A stretch of 64,000 bases of DNA from Rostratula benghalensis (GCA_013399305.1 VXAI01000009.1:1-64000); one strand, 5' to 3'. Counted from the stretch's first letter, positions 12,001-25,699 are shown. Notes: a model not told the origin generated them from the sequence alone. Made by a program: numbers and translations.

Positions 12001-15000
12001 GCTTTTCCTCCTGGCTGTGGCACCGGGGCTAAAGCAGACTGTGTTCCAGGGGCAGAGCCATACCTGTAGTGAGAGGGGGGCATCTTCATCCAGAAGGTGC
12101 CAGGATTTACTCAGGACAGGGTGTCACTGCCAAGCTACTTTCCCTAACATACCTAGGAGAGTTGTACTGCTAATCTGATAGACAGTGGGGAAACAAAGTT
12201 GTACACTGTTCTTCACCCCAGCATGAGCCATGCACCTGAAGCTGTGTGACAGGGAATGCGCTGTTGCTTCAGCCCCGCGGGCACCACAAAGTTGTGGGAA
12301 CGCAATCTGGCAAAGAGAAAATGTAATCAGTGCTCTAGTAGATACATGAGCAAGCAAAAAGCTGCTCTGGGTGAAGAGAAATGGTAATAGCTGGTTCTGC
12401 TCTTGCTGGCCTTCATCTCCTACTGCTTCTGACCAGCTGTGTGGTGGTTACAGAATTCCCATACTCTCCCTGACAGTCTTCTGCAGGAGACACTTTGTCT
12501 TGTACTTTCAGCTGTTGCTGGATATCTAGAGGGTTTTCTGCTTCTGTCATTTTGGAGGTGAAATTAGAATCAAAGAAGAAAGTCCTGTGAATCTTTTCAT
12601 AATACCTTCTGTTTGCCTATCTTTTCTCTGTGGTGTTTGTTGTCTTTGAAGGCCAGCTCAGCCCTCCTGTATTGCTGTGGTAATGTGGTATCTTGTTGGT
12701 TGCTTGAACATAAATGCAATGTGCGCATTTTGGCATTTGTGGACTTGGGACTGTTCTGAGCTTGGTGGTGTTTGCAGGGCAGCTGTCTGGCCAGAACCAG
12801 CATACTGTTGGGACTCTGGACTTGGGAGGAGCCTCAACCCAAATCACATTCCTACCACGGTTTGAGGTGAGGAGCGGTTACAAGTGTGCGGGGTTGGGAC
12901 TGTAAGGCCGGTGGAGAGACCTGAGCACCATTGTGCTCTCTGAAATCACTTCGTCAGCACTCACACAAGCAGAACATCTGTGACATACAGAACATCTGTA
13001 TTTCTGTTCCCTTTGACATCAGCAGTTGGCTGATAGGCGCTTGCAAACAAAGGAGCCTGGATAACAACAAAGGAAAAAGAAAGCAAGCAAGTGGGTAAAA
13101 CCAAAGAGAAAGCGCTTTTGTTTTCTAGACCCAGGCTGGGGAAGTCCCATTAATGCAGAAAATTACTTTGTATTCAGTGAATGTAGAATATTTTCAGGGA
13201 GTATTTTTGCATTATTACAAGAAATTTAGGGTCTGCTCTGTGTTATCTTTTAGTTATCTTCCCCTTGGCTTCATTAGCCAAGACTGATAGCAGATCCTCA
13301 CTAAATTCAGGAGGGAGGGTGGAGAGGGGTGCCTCATAGGGTGTCTTTATCATAGCACAGCCAGTCCCTCTTTGTTTTCTTCTCTGGGAATTCCTCTGCC
13401 CCTCTGTCCCTCAAGTTTGCATGGGAAAATTACATAGGTATTGGAAGGGCACTTTCAGCATTTTGTACCTTGATAGTGTTTGGTTTTGTCCCTCTTTCTG
13501 AAGGAGTCCTTTATGTAACATTTTTTTGTTTACAGAAATTGAGATTCTCAAAGGGTGTTTGGGGGACCACAAAACACATGGTTTTCATATCAGGATATTT
13601 TAATCCCGCAATAGCAGGTCATGTTAAACATGACGTGCAACCTTATCTTGTTCAGCAAAGCCTGAAGTACTCTGGACTTGCCTTCTGTTTTGTGTTGATA
13701 ACACCTGCTGAAGTGGGCACTGGTCCAACAGGAAAGGGTGTTACATATCAGGGTTTTGGAGAATAAATAGAGCTGTGAAGTAGACTGAGCTGCAGCTTAG
13801 GATTCAAACTTCTTCTCAGAGCCTGGCAGCAAAAGGCCTCAAGGACTTGCTACTGAGCAGGACCAATGGTGAAAATTAATGGGGAATCAAAGTTCACGCT
13901 GCCTGCTGCCTACACTGTGTCTGCTTCTCACCTGTATCATCATGTTCATACAAAAAAAGCACATTCATAGCTCAGTATGTTTCTGAAGAGTTTTTCCTAT
14001 CTGACAGAATTAGCTGAGATTTCGCCCTTTGGTTTGTAGCGGGGTTGGTTGGGTTGGTTTTTTTCCCGCCCTTCCCGCAGTCTGAGGTGGTCACACGTTT
14101 ACTTTTGTATTCGTTTTGAACAAAATACTGTAATAATAAGAGATTCATTAATGAAATACAGACTACAAGCAAATAGAGGTTGTAATGGTAGCTGTGTGGA
14201 GCTGTTTTTAAAGTAATGTTATGATTTTCAAGGTATTATTGCCAAAGTTATAAACAACTGAAAAACATTAACAATCATTAAATTGTCTGTGATATCAAAG
14301 TTGGTTATCGTGCATTGCATTATAGAAACTAAAAGATTTCTTCTTTTACTTAAATTTTAGGAAACTTTGAAGGAAACACCTGGTGATTTTCTTACCTCAT
14401 TTGAAATGTTTAATAGTACCTACAAGCTTTATACCCACAGGTGAGGAGCAAAAAGGCTGCTGTCTCTGCTGGGGAAGTCAGTCTTTCTGCAGCCCCTGAG
14501 TTAACCACAGATGGCCATGTCATCCTGTTTCCAGCTGTTGGGATCGTGACTTTTTTTAATTGCTTTCCTATCTGCTTGAAACAATAGTTGAAGTGGAACA
14601 TGACATTAGTTGACTGGGAACATTCCAGGATCATAGTTGATATCACTGCAAGGGAATATTAGTAGTCTGTCTGTCAAATGAAGAGGAAGCATTATGACTC
14701 ACTATATGTGAGCAGAAGAATTCTTATTCTGTTTTCAAGGCAAATATTCTGGACTGAGCAGAAAGGTGGATATCCTGCCAATAGTCAGAACTAAACCTGG
14801 TCAGAGATTTGGAAAGAGGACCTTCCTAAGACTTTTTCCTTCTTAGTTCGAAATGGCACATCTCTTCAGTAACTGGACAGGAAGTAAAACCTAGACTGAT
14901 GTAAATGTAAACCAAAGAGACAATCACAGGCAGCTGATACAGACCATGGAGCACAACGGATTCTTGAACCAATTGGAGAGGATACTTGGCCAGGAATAAT

Positions 15001-18000
15001 ATAACTGTACTTACTGCATTCAGCTAACAAGTTTCTGAAATGTTTGCAGTGAAATCTGCATGATTTACAGTCCAATGAGAACTCAACTGTGTGTAATAGA
15101 GCTGGTCCCAGCCTGTTCCTACTGGGGTGAAGCCTATCATCTCAATCAGTTACAGAATATGCTTACTTGACAACAAAGCTGATTTAATAGTCCTCCTCTC
15201 CCACTGCTTACTTGTACCAATGTAACTGATTGCCGTATTCACCAATACGGTCCTTTAGATCACTTCAAATAATTGGGATTGAAAGTCATCTAAGAAATGA
15301 GGGAGCTGGAGGTTAGTTTAACTGTGATTGCTCTGTAAACGTTAGTGTTGACGTGACTAAAGGGATAAGTAGCCAAACACAGAGATGGGAATGAAAGTTT
15401 TTAATCTAGCTGTGTTGCTGAAGCCAGCAACATGTAATGACGTTCTTATAAATGCTGTACACATCCTGGCTTGTAATGAGTGTAGCAATAATCTCTGGAG
15501 TCAAACACAAGTGAATTTCACACAAGGGTACTAAGCTCCCACTTCGTGAGAGGTTCCTCACCTTCCCATCAGTTCTGCCCTAAGTCTAATGTGTGTGACA
15601 TAAGAACGGCCACCCTATTCCCCATCCATTCCTCACACTCTTCTTTCTCCCTCGTTTTTAAAATTGTGCATTTTTGCTTTTCATGATTGTCATGTAGAAA
15701 TACCACATCAGCTCTAACTGCTTTCTGGAGTTCTAGACTTACCCATTTTACAGCCCTCTATAATTCTTGGGTTTGTGTCACTCTTTTGGTACTTGGAATT
15801 GTTCTGGCAAAGGGAACTTTCTGTTTTAAAGGGGGGGGACGACTTGTGGGAAGCAGAGGGAGGAAATTTGGTTTGGGTATTCCAGGATTTAGGAAGAGGC
15901 TATGGGTGAAGCATACCAGATGTGCAAGAATTAAAACTGTAATGTCTGTTATTGTTATTTACAGCTATTTGGGATTTGGACTAAAAGCTGCCAGACTAGC
16001 AACGCTTGGAGCTTTGAATATGGAAGGTATGTTCATATAATAAAATATCAAAGATTTTTGAGGAGATGGTTAGACTTAGTCTTGTGTCAACAGCCCATTT
16101 CCCGTCTCTTCACTATCTCATGATTTTCTGTGTTTTCACTGGTACAGATTTGCCTGGAAGCTGGCTACCACTTGTTAAGGAGTTGTCTTCTGAGACAGGT
16201 GCTTTTCCCTGTTTCCAGGTTCAGCCAGCAATGAGACCAAGTGCAAATTCCAGGCACACACACGTGGCAACATACAAGCACCATGTAGAAGTGACCAGCC
16301 ACAAACACAGCTTCACAGGCATGCACAGAAACACAAACAGCATGGACAGATCCCGCTCCTAAGGATTGCTGCTCAGGCCAAACCCACTTTATAGGTCTCT
16401 CTGGTATCAGCCTGGTCCCCCCATGTTCCCCCAGACCTCCTGTTGTATTCACTGACTGGTCTGGCTTGAAGTCCATGGGCATATCGCACATATTCCCATT
16501 CCTGAGCCTTTCCAGTCTCTGATCCAAACCTTAAGGCCTTCCAGTCTTCATACCCAGACCTTGGGCCTTTTGTCCAGTCTCTGGCTGTGACTTTGGGTCT
16601 TTCCACCTTCTGGGTTCTTACTTGCCAGCTAGATGGACTTATTCAGTCTTGTTCAACACATTCGTCAATGGCCTGGACAAGGGGACTGAGGGTACCAAAC
16701 TGGGAGGACTGGCTGACATCCCAGAGGGCTGTGTGGCCATCCAGCATGACCTGGACAGGCTGGAGAGCTGGACAAACGAAAACCTAATGAGGTTCAACAA
16801 GAGCAAGTGTAGGGTCCTGCACCAGGGGAGGAAGAATTCCAGGCACTGATATAGGTTATGGGCAGACCTTCTGGAAATCACTTCTGAGGAGAAGGATCTG
16901 GGGTCCTGGTAGACAGTAAACTATCCATGAGCCAGCAATGTGCCCTTGTTGCCAAGAGGGCCAATGGAATCGTGGGCTGCATAGGGAAGAGTGTGGCCAG
17001 TAGGTTGAGGGAGGTCATTCTCCTCCTCTACTCGGCAATGGTGAGGCCACAACTGGAATACCACGTCCAGTTCTGGGCTCCCCAGTTCAAGAGAGGCTGG
17101 GAACTACTGGAGAGGGTCCAGCGTAGAGCAACAAAGATGATTGAGGGGTTGGAGCATCTCCTTTACGAAGAAAGACTGAAAGAGCTGGGACTCTTTAGCC
17201 TGAAGAAGGCTGAGGGGAGACCTTATTGATGCTTACAAGTATCTGAAGGGTGGGTTGAAGGAGGATGGAGCCAGACTCTTCAGTGGTTCCCAGTGACAGG
17301 ATGAGGGACAATGGGCACAAGCTGGAACACAGGAAGTTCCATGCAAATATGAGACAAATCATCTTTGGGGTGAGGGTGACAGAGCCCTGGCACAGGCTGC
17401 CCAGGGAGGGTGTGGAGTCCCCTTCTCTGGAGACCTTCAGGACCCACCTGGATGCTGACCTGAGTGATGTGCTCTGGGCAATCCTGCTTTAGCAGGGCAG
17501 TTGGACTGGATGATCTCTCGAGGTCCCTTCCAAAAAAAAAAAATTCTGTGATTCCATGATACTGGAGTGTACTCAAAAAAAAAAAAAAAAAAAAAAAAAG
17601 TTGGGAATAGGGTTTAAGAAGATGGAACACAGTGCAGTGGTTGTCCCATGGCTCAGCCAGAACAGCGTTACTGACCAGGCCCTGCTTTGTTGCGATTGCC
17701 TTATTTTATCATCCTCTCTGTTTTCCCGCACTTGTGCCTCCCTCATCCCTTGATTCCCCCTTTCCCTGTCTTTGAACCTTCCCCTAAACATCTGATAGTA
17801 AATTTTGCAGAGTTCCACAATGGTCATTGATCAGCATCTTGGGAGGTTTTTGTCTTCATTGTTCAGTTGCTTTGTTTGTCTGTGTTACCTGCTAATTGTT
17901 AGGGCTTATGTATCTGCATGTTTAATTTATTACCTCTCTTGGGTTTTGTGGTGAACAGCCATTACCCTTATCTCTCATTAACAAATGACAAGCCCAGCTG

Positions 18001-21000
18001 TTCTACAGCTTGGAGGACAAAATGGACACAACTTTCCCAGACTGAGACTGGTCCTTACTGCGTAATCACTTTGTGCAGCATCCATTAATTCAGATTTCTG
18101 CACGTTTGCTTGAAGAACTTAATGAAGATCTTTCAGCCTTTTCTTTTCTGGTTCTGCATACTGATCAATAACTGTGTTAAATTTTATCCCTTCTGGTTTC
18201 ATTCCAGCTGTGGATGGACAAATGTTCCGCAGTTCTTGTTTGCCAAAGCACCTGGAGGCAGAGTGGCACTTTGGGGGTGTGAAATACCGCTATGGTGGCA
18301 ACAAAGAAGGTAACTAAGGAGACTTGTTGCTTCTTGTAAGATGAGTTTTGTCTCTAGAATCTGAGCTTTTCCTTACCTGTCCAGTCACAGATGTGGACTT
18401 TTGATAGAGCCAAAGTAAAATCTGAAGCTGTAAGAGGAGGTGGTCTGTACTGTCCATATTCTGGCAGTGATCTCTTATTACAAATGCTACCTTTATAGGA
18501 AACATTGAGTTACTTGTGCAAGTAAGAAGTTTTTCTGAGACTGAGCTAAGTGCAAAATCTTGGGCTGTGTTAGAGTACAGTAACTGGTAGGCCAAAGTGT
18601 ACTGTGGAACTATTTCCTAAGAGTCTATCCCTAATGCTGCCTGCAGAAGGGGAAGCTCCTACCATTAGTAGAACAGACCCCTTTGGTGACTGCTTTACAA
18701 TGGGGATTGCGAGAGCTGAGCTGTGGATTTGGGGTGTGTGGAGTGGGTCGATTCAATGATCATGTCATGGGGAGGGAAAGTAAGGTTTTATCTAGGTGGT
18801 GGCAGCAAATGTAACTGAGATTCTACTGACCATAGAACATAAGAACAGGAGTTTTGCCTGATGCGGAGGAGGATTTTTTCATGGAGTTTTTTTTTTTTTT
18901 TTCATTACTTTCACACTAGTTAGCACAGCACGCCTTTCAGGTACTGCTGTGATCTGCTCTAAATGGTTCCACTTGATGATGGTAATTTAGAGTCCTTGTC
19001 TGCATGTCAAATCTAAGTTCTTCTCACCTCTTCTTACACTTTAATCTCCGCTTCTTCCCCTTTTCATCCTATTACCACTGATTCTTCCCTCTCCTGGACA
19101 TACCTCTTTGTCTCACCCCGTCTGTGTTTGTCCTGACAGGAGAAACAGGATTCAAACCTTGCTACTTGGAAGTTCTCAAGGTTGTCAAAGGGAAACTGCA
19201 CCAACCAGATGAGATTCGTGGAAGTTCCTTCTATGCTTTCTCCTACTACTATGATCGTGCAGTTGACACCAACCTAATTGGTAAATTGGTTTGGGATGGT
19301 CTACTCGATGTGAACATGTCAGCCAGGAGGAGACAAAGGAACCCTGGAGGCTGGAGCCATGGGGAGCAGGGAAAAGGAACGGTGTTGAGAAAGTGGAAAT
19401 GCACAAAATGCCTTTAGGGAATGCATGTTGTATCCATCAGTGCAGTTTGATGGTCAGAGTTCAGCAGATGAGACCTGTGCTCTGAGTTCCAGTTATATTT
19501 GCAGCTCTGTCCTCTGTTATCAACAGATCTCACTTGTAGCCCAGCATTAGCACCTTGCACTCAACTTAGCTACTGACCACAAATGCTTTCAGGGCTATGA
19601 TGATGTTTTCTCACCTCTTCCTTTTCAGATTATGAACAGGGAGGTGTACTGGAAGTGAAAGATTTTGAAAGAAAAGCCAAAGAAGGTAAGTGTCATGAGA
19701 CTTGGGAAGGTGGCAGGGAAAAAAAAAAAAAAAAACATGAATGTCTATAGGCAATACATACTATGAGTTTGACTTAAAAAAAAAAAAGTTTGTTTAACCT
19801 TTATTCCACTTATACCTTCTGTGTCATGTTACTTAGCTTTTATTAGCCAACACCTGCAATTGTTGCAGAAGAAAATACTGAAGAGCAGTGAGGGGAAACA
19901 AAGTGTTAGCAGCTTCAAAGCTCTGTTCAGCAGAGGAGGGAGATAGTTCATAAATGTCAGTACAGAAGAAGGTGATTTTGCTGTATCAAGAGTTCCTTTT
20001 GTCAAACTGCAACTCTCTGAGTTTAGCAGAATGCTGACTTCTAGAAGTCAGTCACCTTAAACCCTCTTTAATCTCTAACAAAATGGAGGGAGAGAACAGA
20101 AGCTGTTTAAGTGTGACAGCCTCTTCTGCATTCCTTTCTGTCCCCCTGACTTTTTCCTGAATGCTTGTTCTGGTTTTGTACCTCATGTGAAAAAAAAAAA
20201 AGCTCCCACCTTGCCACGCTACTGATGGCTAAAGCTTTAGCTTACAGAGCAAGACATTACCTTGGAATTATGATCATCCTTGTGATGATTAGTAGATGTA
20301 TTTATCACCAGAAGATGCCTAATTATGTAGTTCAGGATTGACTTTTTCATGAATTTTCAGTTAAACTTAATCTCCCTGGAGACTGAGGTAGTTTTTTAAC
20401 AGGGGGATTAGACTCCAAAGTTTGTGTTTGTTTTGTTTCCCTGGACACTGGGAGAGCTTATTTCCAAAGATGCAGCTAAGGTTATATCTAACACTATCAA
20501 ACTATTTCTTTAGCTTTAGAGCATCAGGAGATCAACTCTGTCATCCTAAATTAATGCTCCTCTTTCTCATTGCAACTAAAAATAACTGAACTCTGTCCTT
20601 GATGCTTGTAGAACAGAGCAGTAACAGTAGGTCCAGAAGACGATACTTAGTGTAAATCTTTTTCCAAGTCACTGTCACCCTTACTGTGGAATCTTGACTT
20701 GGCTGCAGCGAGGGAGCGGTTGGTTGGGCAGCAGCCTCTGCCATGTCCTTGAACATGTGTGGTTGGAAAAAACTACAAAAGAAGCTGCCAAAGTACAAGG
20801 TGGACTCCCGTTACTGGAGCCATCCTTGGAGACTGATGAGGAAGACCTTGAAAGACTAAGTAATAACAAACTCCCTCCCTGATAAATATCAGTTGAGCAG
20901 AGATTCTGACTTCACAAGAGCTACATGGATCATGATGCTGTAATAAAACCTGTGCTTATGATGGAGTTAAGAGAAACTGGAAGTACTGTATGGTTTATTC

Positions 21001-21538
21001 TCCAACCTTACACAACAGCTGTGTGGCATGTACCATGTGTCATATCCACCCGTTAATAGAAGTGGGTGGCTTCTTTTAGTAGGCTTTGGCTTGAGGTCAG
21101 TTCAAATGTATAATGTAGATGAAAGATCCTTTATTTTTCTGAGACCCCTTTTTTTTGTTGTTGTTTTCTAGTCTGTGATAACATGGAGAGGTACAACTCA
21201 GCCAGTCCCTTCCTCTGCATGGATCTCACCTACATCACTGTTTTACTAAAGGAAGGTTTTGGATTTAGGGACAACACACTCTTACAGGTGAGAAAAACAA
21301 CTACATTCCAAAGCGAGATTCCAAATTTCTCTTACCAATCAACACACATTAGTTAATTTTTCTGGCTAGTCATTACATGTAGTTACTGTCATCTGTGTCA
21401 GATACGAATTTAGAGAACTGTTGGGAACAACTTCTTTTTCTTCCTTTATAGTTAACAAAGAAAGTGAACAACATAGAGACAAGCTGGACTCTGGGTGCTA
21501 CCTTTCACCTGCTGCAGTCTCTGGGGCTAACCTATTGA
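6082..21538 (+). CDS. ENTPD5: ENTPD5, ER nucleoside diphosphate phosphatase
   Basis: ENTPD5 hydrolyses UDP and GDP in the ER lumen, which supports the UGGT/calnexin folding cycle (established for the family). Coding exons: 6082-6298, 7648-7727, 9705-9848, 10222-10297, 11868-11903, 12778-12866, 14361-14440, 15965-16026, 18208-18309, 19140-19280, 19629-19685, 21172-21287, 21452-21538. All joins keep phase and give 428 aa, the human length. A hydrophobic signal peptide (about residues 1-21) has no second membrane segment, so the product should be soluble and luminal/secreted. Apyrase conserved regions are visible: DAGSTGTR (54-61), KATAGLR (128-134), IMDGSYEG (166-173), TLDLGGAST (197-205). FNST (231-234) is an N-glycosylation sequon. 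The third region has Tyr171 where human has Asp, though the catalytic Glu172 is kept. The start was chosen because it follows the acceptor at 6020 and begins the signal peptide. The introns hold CR1 and LTR-like repeats. Confidence 0.95.
6406..6478 (-). repeat. CR1 3'-end fragment
   Basis: The segment containing AATCATAGAATGGTTTGGG and then GACCTTAAAGATCAT is the reverse complement of the conserved 3' end of avian CR1 LINEs. It is a short 5'-truncated copy lying in the ENTPD5 intron after the first coding exon. Confidence 0.85.
16180..16625 (-). repeat. LTR-like interspersed repeat, inverted copy
   Basis: The sequence contains CAGTCTCTGG and GGCCTT-type blocks and a CA-rich stretch. By eye these are diverged reverse-complement matches, in the same order, to segments near 57.9-58.3 kb and 61.3-61.6 kb. 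It abuts the CR1 element that starts near 16630. I cannot name the family, and the boundaries are approximate. Confidence 0.45.
16630..17560 (+). mobile_element. CR1 LINE, 5'-truncated, broken ORF2
   Basis: Open segments at about 16622-16849, 16927-17229 and 17265-17492 lie in different frames. Together they resemble the C-terminal half of CR1 reverse transcriptase (for example RFNKSKC, MSQQCAL and VRPQLEY). The element ends with the CR1-type tail GAGGTCCCTTCC followed by an A run and ATTCTGTGATTCC. Frameshifts and stops show that it is dead. It sits in the ENTPD5 intron between the exons ending at 16026 and starting at 18208, in the same orientation as the gene. Confidence 0.9.
17575..17599 (+). 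repeat. A25 homopolymer
   Basis: This uninterrupted run of 25 A lies 15 bases after the CR1 tail. It may be a second retroposition tail or slippage of a CR1-associated A run. Confidence 0.9.
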
Positions 21539-23115
21539 GCTGTGGCGTTCCTGTGGACTTCAGCATTTCTGAAAGGCTGAGGAAGCAAATTGAAATCTCC
21601 AGGTACGTTGTTCAGCTGGAACTGGTCACAAAGGAGAACACGGACCACGGTGATAGAACAGACCTTCATCCCGGGTTGGCATCCTGAATAATGAGAGCTG
21701 CTGTGGTGTGATTCATAATTGTGATTGCCATAAGTGATCCAGAAGCTGCCTTCTGAAAATCAAAAGGTCTAAACTCCACCAGAGTGTCCCCAGGGGCTCA
21801 AAACCGGCTTTCACCAGCGTGTTTGTATAGAAGCAGAGAGTACCTGGGACAGGGTGGCAGACTACAGACATGTGACTTCCCCTCCCTTTTTTATGTTAAA
21901 CATACATAACTGAAGTTTGCTTGTGGCATGTTAAGTACAGAAATTAAAGATGGTCTCAGCAGTCATTCAGAGAAAAGCGAATGATGCTGGATGGTTCCAG
22001 CCTCAGCATCTCAAGTACCTGGCTGTTGGCTTAGCTAGTACATTGCAAGTAGACTCCAGTCTTTCAAGAAGGGGCCCGCTGTAAGCACACTTTGGGCATG
22101 GTTTTGGGAAAGGTGTTGGCTAAAACATAGGTAGTAACTTAGCAGGCATTTCTCCAGGCAGCAGTCATTTCCTAAGCAGAAGGTGTGCCTCACTGTTGGT
22201 GTTCCTTTTTGCTGCCCTTTACAAGTCCGGGGAGCTGCACCGTACGTCTGGCTACCAGGCCCAGTAACTGATTCATTTAGCAGGTAGTCATAACACGTAG
22301 TTGTGCTGGCACAACTAGGCAGCAGCACCAGCTATTTAAACCTCACTGCCAAAAGAGCTGCTTGTCACATTACACCCACAAGGAAATGAAGTGTGCAGTC
22401 AGCTGAAATGGCTGAACTGACAGCCTGCTTCATTGTAGGAGACAGCTCCGCTTCTCTGCCCTCAGCGAGGAACTCCCACAGCCTGCCTTCCTCTGATGCT
22501 GGTGCTCCTCAGGTTCAGTACCAAACTTGAGCTAAATCAGTTCACCCAAGAGTCGAGTCTGGCCAGCACAAGGGAAATAGGCATTGCCCAGTCTGGAGAG
22601 ACCTGCTGGGCCAGTGAGCTGTGAGACCACCACAGCCAATTCTGTCGGAATGAGCTCTAAGCTGTGGTTTTCTATCTGAAAGTTGGGGCTTATCGCTTCC
22701 TGCCCTCCCCTTAGGAACCTCCTCTGAGTGCAGAGCTGTGGTGAAACAAGTTGGTTTTTTCAGTTGTTTAATAGATGAAAACAGGTAGAGTGGAATTAAC
22801 ATCAGAAACAAAGGGAGAAGAAGAACAGAAGTAGCTTTGCTTTCATATCCCTTGTTTGCTTATCCCGTGTTCATTTTAAATTGTTTTAAACTTTTTAATT
22901 GGACACATAAAATGCTGTATGCAGCCCTGCATTGATCTAGAAATATTTCAATTACAGGAAGGGGTTGCAGCTGTTTAAGAAGCCCCAAGACTTCTGTCAG
23001 GATAGCATGGAGCTATTTGAGTAACAATTTAAAGTCAGTCTTGCCATCTCTTTCACACCAAACACATAGAAGCAATGAAAGATCAATATTTTAAATAAAG
23101 TGTCTTGTCAGGCTA
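21539..23115 (+). other. ENTPD5: ENTPD5 3' UTR (probable extent)
   Basis: The region runs from the stop codon to the first canonical AATAAA on the + strand after the terminal exon, at 23094-23099. It has no further coding features. The extent is inferred from the signal alone; use of a later, weaker signal (for example ATTAAA near 25060) is possible. Confidence 0.5.
23094..23099 (+). terminator. Polyadenylation signal AATAAA (ENTPD5 candidate)
   Basis: A canonical AATAAA lies 1.56 kb after the ENTPD5 stop codon, with a TGTCTTGT-type stretch immediately downstream. Confidence 0.5.
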
Positions 23116-25580
23116 AAAAGTTGGCCTGTAGGATCCTGATTTCCTTGTTTAATTGGTTGTAGAGAACAAAATGATTGCTCCAGTATCTGGAGGCTCCAAA
23201 TGCAGACCTCGTGTTGTCTTAAATAGAAACAGCTGTGGAGACAACTTTTTCTGCCCCATTGAATAGCTGGCAGCTAGCCTGTCAAGTTAGTGGAATGTGT
23301 AAGGTAAAGATGAATTTACCCCTCCTGTCATGAGAACACAGCGTGTTTAGTCACTGACATGACTAAGGGAAGCTTTTATCTACCCAGCTCTGGTGGTAGA
23401 CACTTTCCTGTCAGGCATTTGCACTCATCTGTTTGGTATAACACACCTTTCCCACTTCTGTAAAACCAAAGAGTGCCCTCGAGCTACCTTCTCTGCAAAC
23501 TGGACTTGAAAATAATCGGTAGTTCCCAGGACAGGGAGGAAGTAGCACATTCGTGCCCTCACTCATCTTGCCAAGCAGTTCTGAGACTTAGAAATTTGCC
23601 TCACTGTGAACTTTAGTTTTAGTCTGCTTCTCTGGTCCACAGAGCAGGTCTGCCTGTGCCTGATGAAGCTCCCCCTGTCTCGCATCTCGGGTTTTATGGC
23701 GCTAGGGTGCTGCAAAGCCTCTTCTGATTGAACAAGTTCAGTCAGCAACAGGAGTCCGAGGGTCGGGGATGGAGCTACCAATACTTGTCCCACCACTGAC
23801 ACCTTGCTGCTAATTCAGGCTGTTTCTTTGAAATATGAACTGCTCATCCTACCTGTACTCCTCCTCCCCAGAATCTGTTTTAGGATCCATGTTGGGAAAT
23901 TCTCCAGTGTCACACCAAAGTTCTTTTCCTTCCTCACTAAGAGCTTCTGCTTGAATACAAAGAAAGTAACTGTGGCCTCTTCTGAACCAAAAATGTTTCT
24001 TATTGCCCTTCCTCGTGTTTGGCAAAACTTGGTCTATGGTCTGGTCTGCACAAGGTGACTGCAAACCCATCCGTTTTGTCTTGCAGTGAACAATTCCATT
24101 CACTGTTGTATTTTCAGAGAACACAAAGCAGGATGCAGTGGTTACCAGCCAGGCCACGTTACTGCTGAGAACTAATTTAATTTAATAATCCAAAAGCCTT
24201 CTCTCAGTCTGAGCCAGTGCTATGACAAACCCTTACTAGATCTCGGGGCAGAGCCACGAGCAGTGAGGCTGGATTTGAAACAGGGAAGGAAGGTGGGATG
24301 TTTTATGTAAGGAACAAGCAGCAGTTTATCTGCCAACTGAAGGGAGTTTGGCTTTGTCTGAAGGGAGGATGGTCTAAAAGAAGACAGGTCCCACGAAGAG
24401 GAAGCTTCTTTCCTGTGTTCTTTGCCTCAGGCTCTGGTACTACAAAATGCTAAGTGGGAGCATCCACTTCCCAGTACCAAAGTTGCATTAAATCTCAATG
24501 CTCAGGGCCTTCCTTTGTCAGTGGCACAATTCATTAACTGAAACAAAACTGCTGCTCTCTGTCAGGGGCCTGATCCTGCAGTCAGGAGAGAAACAAAAAC
24601 TCTGCTCAAAGGTGTCTTTTGCAAGAATTTGCAGAATTGAGCCCCTGCTGTTTACACCTGAACTACTCAAGGTGGGTGGGGGATGTAGAGAAGCCAGTCG
24701 GGTCCTCACACTTACCCTTGTGCAATGAGACTGTTTATTAGCTTAACTAAAGACTAAGCAGCCTTTTCAGAGAAGAGTTCTTCTTGCAGCCCTGATTTTT
24801 TATCTCCTCCTTCATAATGTCTTTTAGCCAGTCACTAACAGGAGCCGCCTAATGTGAGTGACTGAAGAAGCACAAGTAACGGCTTTTAGTTCAAAACTTA
24901 TGTTTCATTCTTTTGGGTGTTAATTCCTGACACTGGTCAGCCTCGTGTGTAAATCATGCCCGTGGGCAGTGCTCACAACTTTGTGAGTGTCAAATGTCTA
25001 ATGCAGGAGGCTGGTGTTTGGAACCTAAGACAGAATACCTTGAATATCTATTTTAGTAATTAAAGCATTTTTAACAATATTCAAGATGTTGTAGTGCACT
25101 TTTCTTTCCTACATATTATTGTTGTCTTGCATCTCTTTTTCATGGAGCCCTTAAGACCAGCTGTTCCACAAGAAACAACATTATTACATAAAAGGCAGGG
25201 AGAAGGATGAGAGACAGATTTGAGCTTTAAAATGCCTATCACTGTGAGTTATCTCCCTCTGCTGAAAACCACCCCTCCTTTCCGAGTCCAGGAAGTGCTG
25301 AGAACCCAGGAGTGACAACTGCAGCTCGAGCAATTGCATCAGCAAAAACTGCAAGTAAATAAGCAGCAAAATTTGTAGCTGGCAGAATTCAGCACTGCAT
25401 TTGCCAAAAGCCAGGCAGCTTTTTCTACCTCAGTCTTCAATTCAAAAGGCCCAAATTAAAAGCACAGATGTGCTGATTCAGCCTCTGTGGCTGAAAACAT
25501 GGTACTCCAGGAAAAGACCCTACATTCTCTTGAGAAGAGTAGATGTGACAGGACTTCTGCGTGAACCAGTGGATGATGTA
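23116..25580. other. ENTPD5-COQ6 convergent intergenic region
   Basis: Unique-looking sequence lies between the 3' ends of two convergent genes. The open frames of 60-100 codons on both strands show no domain, no splice support and no codon pattern. I see no recognisable repeat here. Confidence 0.5.
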
Positions 25581-25594
25581 ATACTCAGCTCAGT

Positions 25595-25600
25595 TTTATT
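25595..25600 (-). terminator. Polyadenylation signal AATAAA (COQ6)
   Basis: The minus strand reads AATAAAA about 100 bases after the COQ6 stop codon, implying a very short 3' UTR. It is the first canonical signal downstream of the gene. Confidence 0.7.
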
Positions 25601-25699
25601 GTTAAATTAAAAGAACACATTTCAAAGATTCAAGTCAGTCACAGTCCTTTTAAGGGCAATGCATTCACTGGCAAAGTGCTGTTCCAAACCAACAACAGA

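Noticed and set aside
20541..20882. Opposing open frames in the ENTPD5 intron at about 20.5-20.9 kb
   Set aside because: No flanking splice sites compatible with the gene, no homology recognised, and the adjacent ENTPD5 exons join in phase without it.
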